Assembly: GCA_026874595.1 (NCBI GenBank)
Contig: CM049317.1
Span: 30,668,901 to 30,732,900, forward strand
Length of the DNA stretch: 64,000 bases
Direction: 5' to 3'
From: Sipunculus nudus
Lineage: Eukaryota; Annelida; Sipuncula; Golfingiida; Sipunculidae
Every line of letters begins with the position of its first letter. The first letter of the stretch is position 1. This document shows, in pieces, positions 1-11,869 of the stretch. The position numbers were made by a program, and so were the translations under genes. Below the pieces are notes generated by a model. That model saw only the letters and a list, made by a program, of their open reading frames with translations, was not told the DNA's origin and ran no database searches.

Positions 1-1313
1 AATGAAAGGTAGAATTTTTTTTATAAGCTTGTGTTTTTGTAAGGATTAAATAAATATGGACACATCGTAAACGATTGTATTTTGGGTCCTGTTTGTGGTC
101 ATCGAAATAAGGTGTGACCATATTGCTAAGCACTGGTAATGTATGAAAAACAGAAAGCATCAGAAGAATGGTTACATCATGTATTTGTTAATATATCCGC
201 CTTGAAAGGTCAAATGTCGAACCACTGCTTTCTGATAACGTCTTGGAAAACATGCATGTAATGCCCCACTGGGTTAGAAACTAATCAAAGGGTATAATGA
301 ATATATTTTAGGAATCAGTATACAGGTTCATTCATATCAAACATTACTAAAATTCAATAAGTCAAAAATGGATTCCTTAATGTTGATTCCAAGACCATTA
401 TAAACGTTTCTGGACGTTTATACTGCAAAAATTCTAGGATTTAATATATGAAAGAAAAATATAAATTAATATCGGAAGTTGGTTTTGAATGTTTACATAA
501 AGTCAAACATACGATCCCATATAAAAATATATGAAAGAAAAATGTAAATTAATATCGTAAGTTGGTTTTTAATGTTTACATAAAGTCAAACATACGATCC
601 CATATAAAAATATTTGTCAGCTCAAAAAAGACGAATTCAATGACTTAAAAAAAAAAAAAACAAAAAAAAAAGGAACCATTAAAAAGTAACTGACCTAACT
701 CATTTCATCTGGGAGGACAATGTATTTCTTTCAGTGCAACAAAGGTGGACTACATACAATTATAAATACATCTGTTCATGATACTCTTGTTGCTAGGCAC
801 ACTGTACTTTCAACTGTTAAATATAACTGATCCCTATACTATATTACTGTTAAGAGTAAATATATCAATTAGATACAGCAGGTTTATTTATTCCCATGGG
901 CTTTTGAGGGGTTATATTTGATTAACGGATGCGGATGTCCTGATCTATGTTACGATGACCATACTTTCCAACTTAAAAAATAGCTGAACAATCCCATTTT
1001 ACTTAAACCTTTCGTCTTAATCTTCATTTTTATTTTCCAATATTAACCAGCTACTCGTTTACCAAAATAGAAAACCTACATAATATCAGATTAACTATTA
1101 TAAACAGTATCTGAGGTAGATTTGAAAGCACACCGTGTTTGTCACAGCACAATTAACACTATACAACAGCATTGCATGTAACAAGCGTGCATTATGTTTG
1201 TGTTTCCTTGCAATATATCTAAAAGACGTCCAAGGTTATGAAGGGGGAATGAAACATGGGCAGAAGAGGAGTTAATGCCATATGGCTTTATCTTTTAATT
1301 TCTCATTCGACAG
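1..1313. other. Intergenic, no gene seen
   Basis: AT-rich sequence with no convincing exon. It contains the 83-bp duplication listed separately and an A-rich run near 641-671. Confidence 0.6.
445..610. repeat. 83-bp tandem duplication, two copies
   Basis: The segment starting ATGAAAGAAAAAT at 448 recurs at 531 with only a few differences, for example cggaag against cgtaag. Both copies end in CATACGATCCCATATAAAAA. The spacing is 83 bp. No coding content is seen. Confidence 0.9.
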
Positions 1314-1350
1314 GTTTCATACCTACACCACTCCAAGCGGCTTCACATTC
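1314..1350 (+). other. Possible 37-bp micro-exon
   Basis: A pyrimidine-rich tract ending in gacag is followed by 37 bases and a full-consensus donor GTAAGT. Read after one carried-in base, the segment gives FHTYTTPSGFTF. All three frames are short enough to be open by chance, so only the paired splice signals support it. No neighbouring exon of the same gene was found in the window. Confidence 0.22.
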
Positions 1351-4300
1351 GTAAGTCTAAGCTTACAAAGAAAAAAGGTACGCATTTGATGTGTCTGTTA
1401 TTTTCTTCACATATGTTCGACGTGCTGCTGTTGTTTGTTGTCAAATGAATGGCAGTAAGCAGTTTTTTTAATGATGTTATGTTATTTAATTGTCAACAGT
1501 CGTTTAGTTTTCCATAATATAATGTTATTGTTGGGTCATGGGTTGTTTAAACATTGGTGTGGACCCTGATGCGTACATAATCCTTACTGAAGAAAGGCGC
1601 ATTGTGGGTTGTTTTAGTTTAGCTTGTGTCTACTTTTGAAGAAATAAACGTCTACTTAGTGAGATATTTTTACCAACCAATTTTTATGGTTCAGGAGGTG
1701 TTTACACTTTTAAATTTTTTAAACAAAACCAGATGTTTTCATTGTAAATAAGCATGATACTAAACAAGTTCAATGATGAGATACTGATGATATACTACAT
1801 TCAAGGTCAAAGGACTATCTAATGAACACACAATCATTCTATATATAACTTAAAGTGGAAGTAACATATATACCCTTGTGCACATTATTCATTCGTACAC
1901 GCATAGATTAGGTGAACTCAATATGAGTACAGGTCACGTTGCTCATTCCGGCACTTATCCTAACCCTGACGGATTGCTAACCATCTTCATGCAGATAACT
2001 TGTTCATACAGGCCATGTTCATACAGGCCGTATTCCAGCTCTAACTCTCAGATATATGGTAGATATAGAGTGGAAGGTTTCCGGCAGATCACAATGATTA
2101 TAACAGGATATGTTCAGGAAGCTTGCTTTTTAAGTTGGTTTATTTGATGAGTTTATATAATGGTTTATATAATGAGTTTATCATTGTTGTATTATCCGTA
2201 AATACTAATGCACATGTACCGAACAAGACCCGTTCTGTTGCCACTGACGCCATTTGAAAATCCTATCCAACTTTCTTCTATGTTCATGATAATCCATTGG
2301 TGACAAGAATAAACCCTCCTATCTCCGTTTCTTTTTTTTTCCTGAAAAATCCATTGGTGGGCTAGATTTTTTTCTTTGATTGCGGGGCGGGCTGCGGGCT
2401 GACAGGGCAAGATGCATGGCGGGTGCGGGTTCCATTTTTCGGCCCGCGCAGGGCCCTAATGTATATGCAGTATAGTTCTGTAAATCCCACCATCACCCCC
2501 CCCCCCCCCGGCTGCCATTGATTCCTATGCACCTGTGCACTGGGTCATTAGCTGTTATTGCAAATCTGTAAAATTTATTTAATTTTAAAAATAACTGGAT
2601 GAGTAAACATTAAGATCAAATTAAAATATACTCTTGCCTCAGGAGAATGAAACATCAAGCGATCAGCTCTGTCTGTCCATCATCTCTCCATTATCGTTAA
2701 ATATATATTAATTATGAAATTATTCTTATACGCACTGTTGAAAAAAGTTTCATATGCTGTATGTAGATGAATTAAAGCTATTAAAGTCTGAAATTTAAAA
2801 GCAACTTATATATTCAGTTGTGTAATATCGCAGATGTTTAACTTTAAAACAATTTGATATAATACAAAAATTAAAAAATACTTGAAACTTTATATTTTAT
2901 CAGATTTGTTTGTCTTCCAATCTGTCCGTCCTTTTTTAAATATTAAGTAAAAACCTAAAAGCCAACCACTGATCATCATAATAATATACATCTTATGTAC
3001 ACAAACTTCTCACATGCCTCAATTTTAACATTAGGAAATGCATGGTTTGGTCACAAAATATTATTTGCAAAAATGTCTTACTCATCAATACAAATCAATT
3101 ATGTCAACCAGTTAGGTCTATATTATCTCTTCCTCTCACACTTTATATCCATATTATTATATTAGATTTTTACCTTCATGGTCAACTAGATGGTCATAGT
3201 GATCCGTGGGTCCCTTGTTCAAGCATATTACTGTATTTAGTTAGGATTTAATGGTATACCAGAAATTAGGTAAGTATTTAGCAATTATTTAAATCATTAT
3301 TAAAATGAAAAAAATCATTATCTTAAATTTTTCCCAACTTTGACCATGGTAAAATTTTTTCCTGTAAGCACTAGTTAATTCAAAAATGTAGCTTGTATAA
3401 AGGTTCGGAAGACCAAGTCAAGTATTGTTTTCCGCAAGCCACAGTACAAAGGGATGCACTGAGTGGACCAGATATAATTTTAATGGACTGCGGCTTGAGC
3501 AGGAAAAGTCTGAAATTTGAAAGCAGTTGATCAAATACTGCAGCTTTTCCCTATGTTTTAGAAGAAAATGTCATATGAAAAACTGTTAACATCAGGAAGG
3601 TTTATACTCCCTGGATCCTGTGTCCACCCAGGGCTTTTTATGTAACTTAACTTTGTAGCTAGCTGAGTCCAGGTCAATCAGCCAACCAGCCTACAGTAAT
3701 CACCACAACGACCCCCCCCCCTTTCTGTCTCTCATATTGCAGATTTATAATTATTTATTAAATTAAATAATTATTTGATAAAATGTTAGAATCTAACACA
3801 ATTCATTGACACATCTTAAAGTTTAGTAATTGCATTAAGACCCCTAGTCATAAACAATCCCTTTTTATGGATAGAATATAAAACAAGTGTTATGCGAGCT
3901 ATATTTTAATTATATTGCTGTAAATTTTAATATTTTCATTCTTATGTAGTAAAAACATGAGAGGAGGCACTTCAAGACTAAATTAATTTTTTTAATAGCG
4001 CTGTGTTATTTCTTGAATTTTTAATAACGTTGATGTTCTAATAAAATGACATATAACTCGCAATGTGATGTATATTTGATAGCATTTCATCATATTTCTT
4101 AAGGGTTGCTGGCATAACATTGGTACACTCAATCGGGATTACTAGGCAAACTTGTGTGGAATTTAATTTGTAGCTCATTAAGCCATTTGTGTAAACTGTT
4201 TTTGAATTATTAATTACATTTACACATTTTTAGTTTATAAAATATATCCTCTCATATAACACCTTTTTTTTTCTTTTTGCCTGATTGAATGGTTTCAGGT

Positions 4301-4353
4301 CACAATGTTCATATATTACAGTGTACAATATATAATTATCAGATTTAGTTTAC
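1351..4353. other. Intergenic, no gene seen
   Basis: AT-rich DNA. It holds a 14-base C run at 2496-2509 and a shorter one near 3712-3721. Short open frames here (such as 1878-2147 and 3042-3251) lack splice context, domains or biased codon use. Confidence 0.6.
2378..2457. repeat. GC-rich dispersed-repeat patch
   Basis: An abrupt GC-rich island (gcggggcgggctgcgggc, then ggcccgcgcagggccc) in otherwise AT-rich DNA. From memory, this type of segment is dispersed in many invertebrate genomes, so it is called a probable repeat rather than a CpG-island promoter. Confidence 0.4.
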
Positions 4354-5386
4354 ACGATGGCTGATTTAGGACACAGAAAAATAATTTATCTTGAGTTCTC
4401 GACATAAATTATCATAAAAAATATTTTGCCACAGAAAAAAATATTTATTTCGAGATCTCGAGAAGTTAATTCAAAATCTCGAGATGTTAATTCGAGATCT
4501 AGAGATATTATCTCGAGATTTCGACATAAAATCTCGAGATAAAATTTCACATTTGCACGAACCATTCGATGCTGAAGCGACAGAAAAACATCGTTAAATG
4601 GACGGTATACTTTAAGAGTACTTACTATTGCAATTATCAAAACATAGACCATATATACTGTGTTTAACTGAATGATATACAATATAATTCATTTAAAATC
4701 AATCAAGTTTTTATTTCCCCCAAGATAAGGCAGGGTGAAGAATTCAATATTTAATTATTCATATCCTAAACCCCCCAAAAACCAAGTCTTGATCCACTTT
4801 AGCTATAACGAAAGCTCAGATTATCTTAAGGCACCTGTCTTCATAAATGATTTATATTCATAAAAAAACGGTTTAAATATTTCGATCATCTCTCATCATG
4901 ATTTTCCTTCAGCAAAATGCTCTGCTTTGGTCTATTTACCTGCTTTATTTATAAAATAACTCGACATATACATATTAAAGAAGTGAAGGTAATCCTTTCT
5001 GTGAAAGATTTTTTTAACGCCACTTGGACGTATAAACATTTTATCTACAGGCTACTTGTACACAAGGTACTTGAGCCAGTGTTAACATATACAGATAAAA
5101 ACATGTAGCTGAATATTAAAATTTGCAAGAAAAATAGAAAATTTCATTACAAATGCACATGAACGGACCTATTTCCGCAATGCCTGCAGATATTGGCCTG
5201 ATTTTTGGTCTGTGAGCAGATTATGACCAGTTACATATTGAGTGTGCGTTTCTTCATGGTTGATCTACTTTTGACTGTATGAATGCTCCTGAACTTTAAC
5301 AAATATTTCTAATTTGCTCAAGGCGGGGGCACTCGTGTCGTTCCGACACATCTAGTTTTTTTACTGTGTCCTAAATCAGCCACCGT
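4354..5386. mobile_element. MITE, about 1.03 kb with terminal inverted repeats
   Basis: The left end reads CGATGGCTGATTTAGGACAC and continues AGAAAAA. The right end, reverse-complemented, reads CGGTGGCTGATTTAGGACAC and continues AGTAAAAA. That gives inverted termini of about 27 bp. Flanks ttagttta and taagttta are a possible 8-bp target duplication (7 of 8 match), as for hAT elements. Inside the left end, 4440-4545 is a cluster of short palindromes (TCTCGAGA and variants). No transposase frame is present, so it is non-autonomous. The open frame on the minus strand at 4386-4682 is a by-product of the palindromes. Confidence 0.75.
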
Positions 5387-6065
5387 AAGTTTATGCTCAT
5401 TTGAAAACGTAATTCTTTTACAGCATTGTATTTCATGTAATAAATTATACGTGTATTTTTATACCACAGCTCATCGACACTTGCTTCCTTATTATATATT
5501 GGATATTGGACAAGGTTTCATATTTTCCCAGTGGGAATTTTAAACACATACTGCTGTCATGTAACTGAATAACTGATAGTTTTACCAATTATTGATCATA
5601 AGAGAGCCTTGCATCTTTGACGTAGCCCAAAGTAGAAACAAAATACATTCGTCCAGTACATTGTTTATTAGACACAAAAATATTTTATATTAATATAAAG
5701 AGGCCCAATCACCTATATCTGACCTTTATAAACTATAGGTAATACCTTGGAGCTGTTATAAAAATACTTATATATGATGCTATTTAATTAGTTTTCATTA
5801 TATAACTATTATAATTTATTATTATTCAAAGTGTACATTTTAATTAAATTTGCCTGAAGACATTCTTACCAGCAGTTTAACATCTAATTAAAGGGAAAAA
5901 TCGTTAGAATCGGTGGTAAATACCTGTTGCCATAGCTGAACCTCGTTTCATGTGATATTCAGTACTTGTAATGACATATCGTTTTGTTTTAATTTGGATC
6001 GGCTATATCTGTTTTAAAGAAGGCCTTTAATGTATAAAGTATACTGAAAAATAACACTCATTCGT

Positions 6066-6068
<3 letters not shown>
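5387..6068. other. Intergenic, no gene seen
   Basis: AT-rich sequence with no recognisable exon or repeat. Confidence 0.6.

Positions 6069-6109
<41 letters not shown>
6069..6109. repeat. (TA)n microsatellite
   Basis: An uninterrupted TA tract of about 41 bases directly abutting the palindrome-rich element that follows. Confidence 0.97.
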
Positions 6110-6112
<3 letters not shown>

Positions 6113-6200
6113 GAGGCCCAGATTAGAATCTGGCCCAATTTACAACTGGGCCACCCCAGATAAAAATTTTGACTTGGACCGGCCCAGATCAAAATTCTAA

Positions 6201-6366
6201 TCTGGGCAAGACCAGTTTAAAACTGGGCCAGCCCAGATTAAAATTTTGATCTGGGCCGGTCCAGACTAAAATCCTGTGGTGAAGCCTTCAGGATTTAAAT
6301 CTGGTCTGGACTGATTTGAAACTTGGCCAGCCCAGATTAGAATTTTGATCTGGGCCGGTCAAGTTA
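6201..6366 (+). repeat. Left arm of long inverted repeat
   Basis: Starts tctgggcaagaccagtttaa and ends gggccggtcaagtt. It pairs with 8566-8730 and itself contains several internal hairpins. Confidence 0.85.
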
Positions 6367-6535
6367 CACTACATTTAACTAGCTGGCCTTTCATCAATTC
6401 AAAGAATTTGTAAAACATTGTAAGACTGTAAGTCAATTATAATTAATATTTAATGAATTTATTTCATATTCTAGGAAAATATCATTTGTAGGATCCTGTC
6501 ATATTTATTTTGTAATTTTACCTCTTGTGTGAAAT

Positions 6536-7532
6536 GTCTAGAATATAATTATAAGATAATCATGTTAAACATAGGTATTTTACAGCTAAAAACTACAAAT
6601 ATAGTTTGCAGAACATGTGCATTAATTCAACAAACTAAAACAAAATTTAACCAATAATAATTAATATATATGTTACTCAATGTTAAGCTTGTGATCCAAG
6701 ACTTGTAAATTCAAAATTTTATTTGTTATGTGAAGTTATTTATCATTTATCATAAATAAGTTGGGTTTTTTCGTCTGTGATCTTTGACTAGAATATAATT
6801 ATAAGATAATCATGTTGAACATAGATATTTTACAGCTAAAAACTACAAATATAGTTTGCAGAACATGTGCATTATTTCAACAAACTAAAACAAAATTTAA
6901 TCAATAATAATTAATATATATGTTACTCAATGTTAAGCTTGTGATCCAAGACCTGTAAATTCAAAATTTTATTTGTTATTTGAAGTTATTTATCATTTAT
7001 CATAAATAAGTTTGGGTTTTTTGTCTGTGATCTTTGTCTAGAATATAATTATAAGATAATCATGTTAAACATAGGTATTTTACAGCTAAAAACTACAAAT
7101 ATAGTTTGCAGAACATGTGCATTAATTCAACAAACTAAAACAAAATTTAATCAATAATAATTAATATATATGTTACTCAATGTTAAGCTTGTGATCCAAG
7201 ACCTGTAAATTCAAAATTTTATTTGTTATTTGAAGTTATTTATCATTTATCATAAATAAGTTTGGGTTTTTTGTCTGTGATCTTTGTCTAGAATATAATT
7301 ATAAGATAATCATGTTAAACATAGGTATTTTACAGCTAAAAACTACAAATATAGTTTGCAGAACATGTGCATTAATTCAACAAACTAAAACAAAATTTAA
7401 TCAATAATAATTAATATATATGTTACTCAATGTTAAGCTTGTGATCCAAGACCTGTAAATTCAAAATTTTATTTGTTATGTGAAGTTATTTATCATTTAT
7501 CATAAATAAGTTGGGTTTTTTTGTCTGTGATC
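6536..7532 (+). repeat. Four-copy 250-bp tandem array
   Basis: GAATATAATTATAAGATAAT begins at 6541, 6791, 7041 and 7291, giving an exact 250-bp period with only a handful of substitutions between copies. Each unit ends in ttgtctgtgatctttg. The fourth breaks off at a C-rich tract. The near-identity implies recent amplification or ongoing homogenisation. No coding frame spans the unit. Confidence 0.97.
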
Positions 7533-7557
7533 CCCCCCACCCCCCCCTACCCCCCCC
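7532..7557 (-). other. C-rich tract, G-quadruplex potential on minus strand
   Basis: Three C runs of 7, 8 and 8 bases separated by one or two bases lie at the end of the 250-bp array. Confidence 0.7.
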
Positions 7558-8404
7558 GGTCACCCATGAAAACATTGCACTTATCGTAACATTGGACCCA
7601 GAACTTATAACGTACTACATATTAAGGAAAGAAGGCCCTGAAACATCTATTTAGATAGAACAGTGGGAACAGTATTCACCAACTCAGCGTTTTAACTATT
7701 AAGGTAGAGAATATTTGTATTGCAGCTTTGAACTATCTTCAATTTACATTAGTTATCAGTGAATAGATTAGCTTTTTTTAAGTTATTGGGGTCCAAAGTG
7801 AAAACTCCACCATGTTTGTCACCCTCTGATTCTGAATTAAAATTCTAAATCCAATTTTCACTCATTTTCACTTCTTTTTTTGAGACTGACAAATGACAAA
7901 AATCATATCATTTTCTTAGCTGTGGATTTTCTGCTATTGAAAATTACAGAAATGGTATCACAAACCTCTCCCTAGCCCCATGTTAGGGCACAATGTCATG
8001 CTGCTCACCCAAATGAGCATCAAGACTGATAAATTACTTTTGTTCACTTATAAATGGGTAAAGCTGGTATTTAATTATGCATGTATATATTTAATATTAC
8101 ACATGAAATTAAGATATTCAGAACAGAAAACTATCTCAGTTAAGTTGAAAATTTTGATAATAAGTCAATAGATGTCTCAGAACTGACAAATATTCTAAAC
8201 TGTGATTAATTATGGTAGTTGGTTTAGGTGAAGTTCAAATGTGAACTTGTATGCTTGAAGAATAGATGAAACCAAAGAAGCACATCACATTTGTTCATTA
8301 GCTTTTTCCTCAGTAAAATATTTTAAATGATCTTGTTTTGTTCCCTTCAAAATGGTGTATCTGGAATAAATGTTTACTGTATTATAAATCTGATTTAAGA
8401 TGAT
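7558..8404. other. Interior of inverted-repeat element, no gene seen
   Basis: AT-rich sequence with only short open frames (for example 7980-8171) and no domain. Confidence 0.55.
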
Positions 8405-8565
8405 AAAAATCAAGCTGGCCTAAGATTAGATTAGGATTCTGATCTGGTTAGGCCCAGTTTAAAATCAGTCCACCACAGGATAATCCGATTGTAATCTTGA
8501 CTAGCCCAGATTAAAATTTTGATCTGGGCCAGCCCAGTTTAAAATCAGTCCACCACAGGATAATA

Positions 8566-8730
8566 AACTTAACCAACCCAGATCAAAATTATAATCTGGG
8601 CCAGCCCAGTTTAAAATCATTCCAGACCAGATTTAAATCCTGAAGTCTTCACCACAGGATTTTAATCTGGACCGGCCCAGATCAAAATTTTAATCTGGGC
8701 TGGCCCAGTTTAAAACTGGTCTGGCCCAGA
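8566..8730 (-). repeat. Right arm of long inverted repeat
   Basis: Reverse complement of 6201-6366, sharing for instance the block that reads cctgtggtgaag on the left and cttcaccacagg here. Further palindromic monomers lie at 8405-8565. Confidence 0.85.
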
Positions 8731-8733
8731 GTT

Positions 8734-9393
8734 CAAGAACTCTCTTATTTTAAAGTTTTTTTTTCAATTCCAAAATATTTCTCTGTATGAAACTTACACA
8801 CATTCAATCACTTATAATTCACGATTTACTGAAAAAACACTTAGATTATGTCAACAGCTAAAGATGAAGATATCGTCCTGTTAATGAGCGGCACACCAAC
8901 ATAATACCATAAATGTGTATTAAGACCACTAGGTGATTTTATACGGTTTGGTACTGCAAATTTTTGGGATGTTTGCTGCCCTATGTATTTTAAGGTAAAA
9001 CAATTTAATATGTTGTTGGTTTCTGAAATGAGAATATCCCCAGTTATTTTTCAACAAATGTGCTTCAAAATTGCTGAAATTTTGAGAGAAATGTGTGACA
9101 ATTTTCCCGCACTTAGGAAGGGGGTCATCCCACCTACACTGCTACCCAAAGTGCAAAAGGAAATTGTGGCCCTGAGATAATATAATATTTACATCTCATA
9201 TGATTATATAATTATTTCTGCAGGAATTAGAATTAAGCCAGATGGACACTCAAATCAAATAATTTATAAAATTGTTCAATAATATGATGTAAAATGTATT
9301 AATGTTTTGTAAGAGTTAAGTATATGAAATAAATGAAATGTCATTTTAATCTTTGTAACCTTAAAACAATAATATTTCATTCTTTTTACATTC
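8734..9393. other. Intergenic, no gene seen
   Basis: AT-rich. The 65-codon frame at 8983-9180 has no splice context or recognised domain. Confidence 0.5.
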
Positions 9394-9548
9394 CAGTCAA
9401 TGTGTCAAATATACCGTCTGATTTTTCAGTCAATTTGTAAAATGCCTGAAAGTTACAATCATTTTATAAAGTGGCAATTTACAGGCAATTTGTAAATTGA
9501 CTGAAAATTCCAGGCAATTTACAAAATGACTGATTTTCGCATTGACTG
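9394..9548. repeat. 155-bp inverted-repeat element
   Basis: Bounded by CAGTCAATG at 9394 and its exact complement CATTGACTG at 9540-9548. In between, the words CAGTCAATTTGTAAA and CAGGCAATTTACAAA alternate in both orientations, so the unit can fold into several hairpins. It is probably a tiny MITE or foldback unit. No clear target duplication is seen. Confidence 0.6.
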
Positions 9549-9940
9549 TAACATATATTAAGCAGAGCGCCGTTTTTACGAATGCCGAATTTCGGAAAAT
9601 TCGTTTTTCAAGAAATTAAAAATCGGGAACCGAAAATTTACTCGTATTTACAAAATATTTTTTAACCATGTAAATACCTCAAATGATATTTTGTTTTGTA
9701 ATTACAACTCACAAATTCTTGCATTCAGGTGTTTATGTCCATTCGTGCTCTTAATTAATTAATTAGTTCTAGGCCGATGTTTTCGTTGGACCAAGGTGTG
9801 AACAGTACAGCAAGTCTCGCAACGCTAGGTTCCCTTTACCCCCGGTAAGCGACTGAGCAGTTTATTCGAGAGCGCTTGTGTGTTATCAACCATATCTCGT
9901 TTACATCAAGCAAGCATATAGTTCGTCGGCTTGGGCCATA
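9549..9940. other. Intergenic, no gene seen
   Basis: Contains a short hairpin (gaatttcggaaaattcg) near 9587. Otherwise nothing recognisable. Confidence 0.5.
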
Positions 9941-10403
9941 TAGGTTAAGTAAACCTATTCCACGTGCGTTTGTTATGTGATAGGAGGATTTCACCCAGAT
10001 CCCAGACTTTGCCCTGATTTGATTGGCTGGTACACATGTGACATTATGAACTGAATTTTATCAGGAACTCAGATCTATTAATACATGTTGTTTTTATTTT
10101 CTCCTGTAAATTTGGGACTGACAGTGGCAGAAATACTGTGCTTTTACTGAGATTTAAAATTTAATGTCAAAAGGGGGTTTCCAGTTTCTGCCGTCAGTGC
10201 AGAGTTGACAGTGTTCATGCCTGTGCTGATAGCTCCTAAACAAATCACACAACCTTTGTGTTTTTGTGTAAAAATAAATAGGAAAAATGTTTTTCTGCCA
10301 GGAAATGGTCTCATTTTATATAAAATCTATATTACTTAATTATCTAGGGGTCAAAGTGTTACATGATATAATAATGGGACCTGGAATAGGTTTGCCTAAC
10401 CTA
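9941..10403. mobile_element. MITE, 463 bp with about 22-bp terminal inverted repeats
   Basis: The left end starts TAGGTTAAGTAAACCTATTC. The right end, reverse-complemented, starts TAGGTTAGGCAAACCTATTC, and both continue CA. The element is flanked by TA on each side (ccaTA and TAact), consistent with a TA target duplication as in Tc1/mariner-type MITEs. It has no coding capacity. Confidence 0.7.
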
Positions 10404-10597
10404 TAACTGAGCAGTTTATTCCTAAGAGCAATAGTGTCATCTGCTCTTGGACAGGGTTCCTAATTTATCAGTGTACATAACTTCAAAATTAATATGTATA
10501 TATATACGTATACAAATATGTATGTCTGGGTTCAAATGCGGTCTGATGCATTAAATAATGACAAATATGTATTTTTACCCTATCAACATTTAACAGC

Positions 10598-10840
10598 CAG
10601 AGTTGGGTTCATACGCGATCTGATGCATTACATGTAAATGGAAATAATATGTTGCTTCCAAAATGCAAATGCAAATACTTTACCAGTCATTGCATTTGAA
10701 AGCAAATACAAATGCTTTTAGATATTTAAAAAAACAAATGCTTCATTATTCATTGTATTTGCATGCAAATGCATTTTAATACTTTCAAATACAAATGCAT
10801 ACTATTTGTGCATTTAAAAACAAATGTTTTAATCAAAGTA
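10598..10840 (+). repeat. Octamer-rich dispersed repeat
   Basis: Begins CAGAGTTGGGTTCATACG and is packed with ATGCAAAT and ATTTGCAT words in both orientations. A related copy in opposite orientation lies at 15841-16115. A short direct repeat (tgggttca..gcg.tctgatgcatta) at 10528 and 10605 precedes it. Confidence 0.5.
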
Positions 10841-11503
10841 TACTCTATTTCCGTATAACTTTATTATGCCATTTACCTGTATATAATTTTGTATCAATTC
10901 TTTTGAAAACTTTGCCTAAATTAATTAACAAAACATTTTTTGATTGAAATTAACTCTATTCTTATTACCTGTAGTCTGTCTCATGGTGGGATGATCACTG
11001 AAATTTGACAATATTTTCATACACTGACAGGATAATTCCAACTGGTATGCAGAAATGAAGGAATGGGGCAAAGAGCGAATTTACTATAATTAGATTAATA
11101 TCATACCTTGCAAACTGTTTATGAAATGCAGTACAACATTTTTCAAATATATAAGCTTTTTTTTTACAACATTACATTCCCATTCGCAAATGTCAAGGTC
11201 ACTGGTCACATGTTAAAACAACTACACTTAACAGGTCTTGATTAGTGTCAAATTATGCTGAAAAATATAATTGTCAAAGTGAGGCTGCCATCCCATGACA
11301 GACGTCTCGTCACTTAATTGGCTACAAGATTCAGAAGAACCAGATAACAAGATATAAATGTATAAATTAAGGTTTTACATCTGTCATTAGTCTCTACCTC
11401 ATCAGCTACAGGGTAAAACTGTGTAATAATATTTTGGTGTTGGAGAATAATCACAAAAATTCAATGGGCACCTACTTGTGGAACAGACAATATAGTTGCA
11501 CAT
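10841..11503. other. Intergenic, no gene seen
   Basis: AT-rich, nothing recognised. Confidence 0.5.
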
Positions 11504-11507
11504 TAAT

Positions 11508-11553
<46 letters not shown>

Positions 11554-11600
11554 TTTTATTTTATATAGCGTAAGATACACCGAAGTGCTCTAAAACGCTT
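11504..11600 (-). repeat. (AAT)n and retroposon-type 3' tail
   Basis: A (TAA)n tract at 11504-11553 is followed by a block which on the minus strand reads TTGTAAAGCG, then GCTATATAAAATAAAATATT, then (ATT)n. From memory, that order (aaagcg, gcgctatata, trinucleotide tail) is a common retroposon 3' end in invertebrates. The body of the element is not recognisable further right. Confidence 0.5.
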
Positions 11601-11869
11601 TACAACACACAAACTGAAAGGATTAGAAATAGGTGTCCGCTAGGTGGCATGGCGAACAGTAAGGGTGTGTGAAGCGGTGCTGGCAAAATATGGCCCGAAA
11701 CGATAGAAACACGATAGATAAACAAATGGAAGTTGGCACAAATGGTCAGTAAAACTTAAGCAATATAATGAGACAATTAAGTGTTAACTTATAAGTAAAA
11801 TTTTATCTAAACATCGGAATCAAATAATTACAATAAAGACACGCCACAGAACGACATTGATATTTAAAT
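11601..11869. other. Intergenic, nothing recognised
   Basis: Short unique-looking stretch between the retroposon tail and the LINE. Part may be the body of the element whose tail lies at 11504-11600. Confidence 0.4.

Larger units (their letters stand above)
6113..8733. mobile_element. Palindrome-rich inverted-repeat element with satellite core
   Basis: Both ends are made of short palindromes of the form GGCCCAGAT-AAAATTTT-ATCTGGGCC and CCCAGTTTAAAACTGGG. The segment 6201-6366 is the reverse complement of 8566-8730 at high identity over about 165 bp. The 2.2 kb between them contains a four-copy 250-bp direct array, a C-rich tract and unique AT-rich DNA. No transposase or reverse transcriptase frame is visible. 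This is the structure of a foldback-type or non-autonomous DNA element, but class and true outer ends are uncertain: extra palindromes extend left of the arm (6113-6200) and inside the right arm (8405-8565). Confidence 0.65.

Noticed and set aside
4386-4682. 98-codon minus-strand frame with repeated LTSRD-type words
   Set aside because: Produced by the TCTCGAGA palindrome cluster inside the MITE.
6536-7532. CRISPR array
   Set aside because: Uniform 250-bp units without short repeat-spacer alternation, in eukaryotic DNA.
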